From positions 558,001 through 622,000 of the forward strand of contig NZ_JACLCP010000001.1 in assembly GCF_014243395.1 (NCBI RefSeq): DNA of 64,000 nucleotides. Direction: 5' to 3'. Below are positions 59,599 to 64,000 of this stretch, piece after piece. This DNA is from Winogradskyella flava. Lineage in GTDB: Bacteria > Bacteroidota > Bacteroidia > Flavobacteriales > Flavobacteriaceae. How positions within the stretch are numbered: the first letter of the stretch is position 1; the number at the start of each line of letters is the position of its first letter. Position numbers and translations under genes: made by a program. The notes under the pieces are model-generated. The model did not search any database. It was given only the letters and a program-made list of their open reading frames with translations, and was not told the DNA's origin.

Positions 59599-61515
59599 TT
59601 ATTCCTGTGATTCTGGTCCACCACTAACGATTAAAAACTCAGAACGTCTATTCATTTGGCGTTCTTCGTCTGTGCAGTTTGTACCACAATCTATTTTAGG
59701 TTCACTTTCCCCTTTGCCTTCTGATGAGATGCGAGATTCATCTATACCTTTAGAAATGACATATTGTTCTGTACTCTTTGCTCTTCGTTGAGAAAGTCTT
59801 TGGTTATATGAATCTGAACCAATGTAATCTGTATGTGATGTAGCCTTGATAACCAGTTCTGGGTATTTATTCATTACCTGGACTAACTTATCTAATTCAA
59901 AAGCTGCTTGAGCCGTAATATTAGATTTATCATATTCGAAGAATATAGGATTTAACACAATTTCTTCTGGTGTAATGATTTTCTCAATTGGACTTAATGA
60001 AATTTGAACAGGAGACTCTTCATCGCTAGTGCCTTGAAGAGCTACCTTTCTACTTTCATAGTCGTCCATAGTAACCTCAAGCTCTGTATCTTTTTCACAT
60101 TCTATAATGAACTCCGCTATACCGTCTGCATTCGTGCTTTTGGTAACTACTTTATTGCCTTGGTCATCATATAGACTAACATTAGCCCCACTGATTGGCT
60201 CTCTCGTTTTATCATCTAAAACAGTAGCTGCAATTAATACATCACAAAGTGGTTGCAATTTCTTGATTGTATAGATATCATCACTACCCATACCACCATC
60301 TCTATTTGAGGATACAAAACCCTCCCCAGATACTTCATCAATAATAAATGCAAAATCATCAGCATTACTGCTTATAGGAATGCCTACATTTCTAATAGGT
60401 GCCATTTTCCCGTCAATTTCTTTAGTGTAAAACACATCCATTCCACCTAGTCCTAAATGTCCATTTGATGAAAAATATAGAGTGTTATTACTACTGATAA
60501 AGGGAAACATTTCTTGCCCTTCGGTATTGACTTTTTGTCCTAAATTTTGTGGTTCACCGATAGTGCCATCGTCATTTATTGTTGCTTTATAAATATCGTA
60601 TTGCCCATAACCACCTGGCATATTTGATGCGAAGTAGAGTGTGGAACCATCGCTACTTACAGAAGGGTTTTTCACAGAATAATTTTCGCTATTGATAGAT
60701 AAACTTTCTACTTCGTCCCAATCGTCTTTTAGTTTAGTTGCTTTAAATAAGTACAATTGCCCATAACGTGTTCTACTTAAAGAGTCTTGTTCAAAATCTT
60801 TTTCAAAATAACTCTCTCTAGAGAAGAACATAGTATTTCCATCTGGAGCAAATGATACTAAACCTTCATGAAACCTTGTATTTATGTAACTGTTTACTAA
60901 TGTAGGATTGTCGTATCCGCCATCAGAATTCTCAGTTAGTGTATATATATCTAGAAAAGGTTCCTCATTCCAACCATAAGTTTTACGACTATCATTTCTA
61001 CCTGAAGTAATGTAAAGTTTACCGTCATGCAAGGTGCCACCGAAATCTGACTGCTCTGAGTTAAATCCGGCGTTCTGAACATTGAATTTCTTGCCTTGCT
61101 CTAAAATCTTAGGAAGGTAATCCGGATTTTTTCTATAAGCCGTTGCTCTATTGTCTGATGGACGCATAGAAGCGAATTTTTCCATCTGCTCGTTAGATTC
61201 TTTATATTTTCCGTTGGCCTTAAGCATTTCAGAATACTTATATATCATTTCAGGATCGTTAGAGGTCTCTAGTGCTTTGGCATACCAACGTTCTGCTTCA
61301 ACAGTGTTGAAAATATTATAGTAGCTTTCGGCTAGTCTACCATATACGTAGTCGGAACCTTTACCGTTTTCTACAAGTTTCAAATAGCTTTCAGCTGCAT
61401 CAACATATTCGAATCTAGCAAACTCTTTATCTGCTCTTTTTGTATCGTTGTTTTGAGCGGTTAAGCATAAACTACCCATCAACGTTATAAATAATAGTGT
61501 TTTAAAGTTTTTCAT
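59599..61515 (-). CDS. T9SS-linked OmpA family protein with TPR, PD40 and carboxypeptidase-regulatory-like domains
   Basis: 638 residues. Signal peptide to about 20; TPR-like repeats to about 130 (DKEFARFEYVDAAESYLKLVENG); PD40 propeller about 150-410 (SVSSDGSTLYFASNMPGGYGQYDIY); carboxypeptidase-regulatory-like domain about 425-500; and a C-terminal OmpA domain (530-638) with EYDKSNIT and HTDYIGSDSYNQRLSQRRAKS. The order matches PorE-like proteins that tie the type IX secretion machinery to peptidoglycan. The gene is 19 bases after the PorP/SprF gene on the same strand. Confidence 0.9.
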   Translation of the reverse strand: MKNFKTLLFITLMGSLCLTAQNNDTKRADKEFARFEYVDAAESYLKLVENGKGSDYVYGRLAESYYNIFNTVEAERWYAKALETSNDPEMIYKYSEMLKANGKYKESNEQMEKFASMRPSDNRATAYRKNPDYLPKILEQGKKFNVQNAGFNSEQSDFGGTLHDGKLYITSGRNDSRKTYGWNEEPFLDIYTLTENSDGGYDNPTLVNSYINTRFHEGLVSFAPDGNTMFFSRESYFEKDFEQDSLSRTRYGQLYLFKATKLKDDWDEVESLSINSENYSVKNPSVSSDGSTLYFASNMPGGYGQYDIYKATINDDGTIGEPQNLGQKVNTEGQEMFPFISSNNTLYFSSNGHLGLGGMDVFYTKEIDGKMAPIRNVGIPISSNADDFAFIIDEVSGEGFVSSNRDGGMGSDDIYTIKKLQPLCDVLIAATVLDDKTREPISGANVSLYDDQGNKVVTKSTNADGIAEFIIECEKDTELEVTMDDYESRKVALQGTSDEESPVQISLSPIEKIITPEEIVLNPIFFEYDKSNITAQAAFELDKLVQVMNKYPELVIKATSHTDYIGSDSYNQRLSQRRAKSTEQYVISKGIDESRISSEGKGESEPKIDCGTNCTDEERQMNRRSEFLIVSGGPESQE

Positions 61516-61534
61516 AATTGTTTAGCTTAACAGG

Positions 61535-62446
61535 TTAAAAATATCTAGGTGAACGTGAGACGCGTTTAGGGAAGTTTAGATCGAATAGCAACATCACCTC
61601 ATGTGAAGCTGGAGCAAATCTATTTATGTCCGATGATACTGCATCATAGGCATAACCCAGTCTAACACCTGGAGAAACAGCAAAGTTAATTAGTCCAGAA
61701 AACGAATCGTCTAATCTGTAAGATGCACCAATTTCAAATTTTTTGAAGAATCGTGCATTGACATTGAGGTCAAAAGATGTTGGCGCGTTAAAAGCCGATT
61801 TTAGCATAAAGGACGGTTTGAGCTCTGTATTTTCTGAAAGATCAAACACATAACCTCCCGTTAAAAAATAATGTTGCGTTTCTGAGCCAATTTTATTCCC
61901 ATTACTGTCCAAATGAACAGATTCTAATAGGTTTGGTATTGAAAAGGCAACGTAATATTTATTTGTATAATAGAATAGACCCGCTCCTATATTTGGTGTG
62001 GTCTTGGTTATTCCAAGACCAAAAAATGGATCAGTTGGGTCCACAACTTCTACGTTAGTACTTTGCAAATTGATGTCGTGAAATGTTGCACCTGCTTTAA
62101 TACCAAAAGCCAAGCGATGCTCACCTTCAAATTTCAAGGTATACGAAACATCGGCATAAACATTAGTTTCGTTAACAGGACCGACTCGGTCAGCAATTAC
62201 CGATAATCCTGCTCCAAGGTTATTTCCCACCTGGCCATGGACAAAAAATGTACCAGTCTCTGGAGCTCCATCAATGCCACTCCATTGGTTCCTATATAAT
62301 AGGCCACCAGAAGTAACTTCTTTTGAACCTGCATAGGCTGGATTTATGACGTTCATATTATACATGTACTGTGTGTACTGAGGGTCTTGTTGCCCATGCA
62401 TTTGAAATGCTAAAAGCAGAACCGCTATAATAGAGAGTTTTTTCAT
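61535..62446 (-). CDS. PorP/SprF family type IX secretion outer-membrane protein
   Basis: 303 residues. Signal peptide, then the family-defining AVLLLAFQMHGQQDPQYTQYMYNM and VINPAYAGSKE, LYRNQWSGIDGAP, followed by a beta-rich barrel with repeated aromatic strands. Members partner with particular T9SS type B cargos such as SprB for export or surface attachment. It sits between the type B cargo and the OmpA/PD40 gene, with 19 and 28 bases between them. Confidence 0.93.
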   Translation of the reverse strand: MKKLSIIAVLLLAFQMHGQQDPQYTQYMYNMNVINPAYAGSKEVTSGGLLYRNQWSGIDGAPETGTFFVHGQVGNNLGAGLSVIADRVGPVNETNVYADVSYTLKFEGEHRLAFGIKAGATFHDINLQSTNVEVVDPTDPFFGLGITKTTPNIGAGLFYYTNKYYVAFSIPNLLESVHLDSNGNKIGSETQHYFLTGGYVFDLSENTELKPSFMLKSAFNAPTSFDLNVNARFFKKFEIGASYRLDDSFSGLINFAVSPGVRLGYAYDAVSSDINRFAPASHEVMLLFDLNFPKRVSRSPRYF

Positions 62447-62474
62447 TATAATTTAAGTTGATTCAGTTAGTTGA

Positions 62475-64000
62475 TTATCTATTTATATATACCCAAGAAC
62501 TACGTTTCTTCGCACCACCTTCATAAATTACGGTGTAGAAATATGTACCTACAGGCAGTTCTTCACCGTCATTGGTTTGTCCCTCCCATTCATTAGTGTA
62601 ATTCCTTTTTGAATATACCAAAACGCCATTTCTGTTAAATATTTCAAGTTTAACAACGCCAAAGCTTCTTAAGTCAAACGTATCATTCTGTCCAGGAGAA
62701 ACGCCAGGTGAAATACCTTGTGGGAATTCGCAGGACTCAAGTTCTATTACTTGTGTAGTTATTGTATTTCCACAACCAGAATCATTAAAGGTAATTTCCG
62801 CAGAGTAGTCGCCACCGACTAAAACGGTATCTAATGTTAGGCCACTAGAACCAGAAATAGGAACACCATCTAACAACCAAGTGACTGTCGCATTTGTTGC
62901 TGTAAAGTTTGTTGGTATAATACCAATACTCACAGGTACTGTAGCATTAGGACAAACAACGAAATCAAATTGATCAACATCAAAAGTTGCTAATGGTACA
63001 ATATTGATTTCTAAGTTAAAAGACGTCGTATTATGACAGCCAGTTGTAATATCAACAGCTCTAACAAATATAGTTTCGCCACTACTTGAATAGTTACTAG
63101 TATTAGTAATTGGAGAATCTCCACTATCAGCGTTCTCTTGCGAAGTGTGGTATGTAACAGTGATATTCGGATCTGTACTTACTTCACTATCGATTGATGT
63201 AAGATCAAACTCGGTAATACCATCGACAGTACCATCTAAATCATCACATACTACAAAATCCATAGGCTGATTAATTGTTGGAACAGGATTAACCATCAAT
63301 TCTAGCTGAGCTAGTTGTCTACAACCTAAGAAACCATCGTTGGCAGCATCTGTATCTTCAACTCTAATGATAAGTGTTTCACCTGAAGATGGATATGGAG
63401 TCGACACGGGATTTATTGCTTGATTCGCGTCAGACATGTTAGTGTAATAGCTTACCGTAAAATCAGAGCTAAACCCTAACGACGTTGTAAGCGCATCTAA
63501 ATCAAAATCTCCAGAACCATCGGCCACAGGACCATCGCACGCTTCTAATGTCTGGTCTCCTAAGGTCCCAGGATCATCATAAAGGTTAACTATAACCGTC
63601 TGAGAGTCTGCAGTGGCATTACATTGTGAGTCAAAAGCTTGAACCCTGTAAACTCCAGACTCAGTGATTGTAAGTGCTGCTGCTGTTTCACCAGATATTT
63701 CAACATCATTATTAAACCAAATGAAAGTATCTGCAAAAGGAGAATCCGTTTCGATAGTTACAGAAGGGAAACCACATACGGATACTTCATCAGTTTCCAG
63801 AGGATCATTGCTTGGATCAATGAAAACTTCTTGACTTGTGATTTGTGCATCAATATCGGCTATTGTGCTACCAGCACTAGTATCACCAAGATTAGTTTGT
63901 CTAACCTGGATTATTCCAGCATCTTGGTCAAAATTAGTGATCAATAATAAATAAAGTTCTCCTTGTTGTGCACCAAGCAGTGTTACATCTTCAACGGCTG
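62475..64000 (-). CDS. Large surface protein with T9SS type B sorting domain, 5' end cut
   Basis: The frame is open from base 63998 to the stop at 62475 with no start within the window; a TTG at 63942-63944 is internal because homology-like sequence continues before it. About 508 residues are visible. It contains repeated domains of roughly 100 residues with CDD...G...FDLTS and SGETIFVRA-type strands (HYR/Ig-like), and ends in the gliding-motility-associated type B C-terminal domain (VVKLEIFNRNGVLVYSK, GTYFYTVIYEGG, SSWVYINR). It is probably a secreted adhesin or gliding-associated protein exported with its PorP/SprF partner downstream. Confidence 0.9.
   Translation of the reverse strand, partial: AVEDVTLLGAQQGELYLLLITNFDQDAGIIQVRQTNLGDTSAGSTIADIDAQITSQEVFIDPSNDPLETDEVSVCGFPSVTIETDSPFADTFIWFNNDVEISGETAAALTITESGVYRVQAFDSQCNATADSQTVIVNLYDDPGTLGDQTLEACDGPVADGSGDFDLDALTTSLGFSSDFTVSYYTNMSDANQAINPVSTPYPSSGETLIIRVEDTDAANDGFLGCRQLAQLELMVNPVPTINQPMDFVVCDDLDGTVDGITEFDLTSIDSEVSTDPNITVTYHTSQENADSGDSPITNTSNYSSSGETIFVRAVDITTGCHNTTSFNLEINIVPLATFDVDQFDFVVCPNATVPVSIGIIPTNFTATNATVTWLLDGVPISGSSGLTLDTVLVGGDYSAEITFNDSGCGNTITTQVIELESCEFPQGISPGVSPGQNDTFDLRSFGVVKLEIFNRNGVLVYSKRNYTNEWEGQTNDGEELPVGTYFYTVIYEGGAKKRSSWVYINR

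Noticed and set aside
1-64000. Mobile elements, prophage genes, integrases, toxin-antitoxin pairs or CRISPR arrays
   Set aside because: No transposase, integrase, phage or cas motifs or flanking direct repeats were seen in either strand.

Overview
The window is AT-rich chromosomal DNA of a flavobacterium (Bacteroidota, most likely family Flavobacteriaceae). The evidence is type IX secretion (T9SS) genes and sorting domains (a type A C-terminus at 12821-15310; a type B cargo, PorP/SprF and an OmpA/PD40 protein at 59599-64000), an IPExxxVDY protein beside pyruvate kinase, Bacteroidota-type promoter elements (TAnnTTTG at -7, TTG/TTTG near -33), weak ribosome binding sites, and lineage-typical neighbourhoods (acpP-fabF-rnc-IPExxxVDY-pyk; addB-ompA-kbl-addA-sodA). 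I see no insertion sequence, prophage, integrase or CRISPR array. Both ends of the window cut a gene.

Layout. 1-2593: two tandem related DUF4836-like envelope proteins, the first truncated by the window edge. 2701-11840: a tightly packed biosynthetic locus on the + strand: YceI lipid-binding protein, FAD-dependent oxidoreductase, SAM methyltransferase, type III polyketide synthase, FabL-like SDR, FabZ-like dehydratase, divergent KAS II, divergent ACP, phosphopantetheinyl transferase and an MMPL/RND exporter. Several joints overlap by 1-4 bases. The gene content resembles a phenolic-lipid or alkylpyrone pathway with its own fatty-acid-type starter machinery and exporter. This is the best candidate for an undescribed system. 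11844-22624 (- strand): lone ABC ATPase, T9SS-exported FG-GAP/ASPIC protein beside a diheme cytochrome lipoprotein, prolyl oligopeptidase, asd, mscL, alr, tdk. 22793-24842 (+): a lineage protein, rsmI, a uracil-DNA glycosylase family gene. 24900-26323 (-): ECF sigma factor, anti-sigma factor and a barrel-less double TonB-plug protein. 26515-30597: divergent AhpD-like and OsmC genes, then recJ and an MFS transporter. 30594-35347 (-): sulfatase, lpxH, queD, two very small membrane-protein genes, MATE, GNAT. 35390-36309 (+): universal stress protein and tRNA-Ala(GGC). 36314-45832 (-): alpha/beta hydrolase, addB, ompA with TSP3 repeats, kbl, addA. 45945-47040: sodA, then an intergenic region holding two tandem small-RNA-like elements on the minus strand. 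47050-51197 (-): long PurF-like protein, PfkB kinase, viroplasmin-type RNase H, purN. 51379-55672 (+): acpP, fabF, rnc, IPExxxVDY protein, pyk. 55692-59041 (-): esterase-fold protein whose nucleophile is Ala, PD40 lipoprotein, dinB. 59074-59562 (+): CYTH protein. 59599-64000 (-): T9SS-linked OmpA/PD40 protein, PorP/SprF and a truncated type B cargo.

How the parts fit. The housekeeping blocks cover fatty-acid elongation, peptidoglycan precursors, purine metabolism, recombination (AddAB, RecJ) and oxidative-stress defence (SodA, OsmC, AhpD-like). The accessory content is the type III PKS locus, the cytochrome/FG-GAP pair, the ECF/plug trio and the T9SS cassette. Non-gene signals that stand out are the tandem sRNA-like pair at 46634-46951, a 13-bp perfect hairpin plus U-run inside the first 20 codons of rnc, a compound inverted repeat splitting the PKS locus before the ACP, and a 31-bp palindrome downstream of asd. 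All functions are inferred by reading motifs and context; no database search was run.
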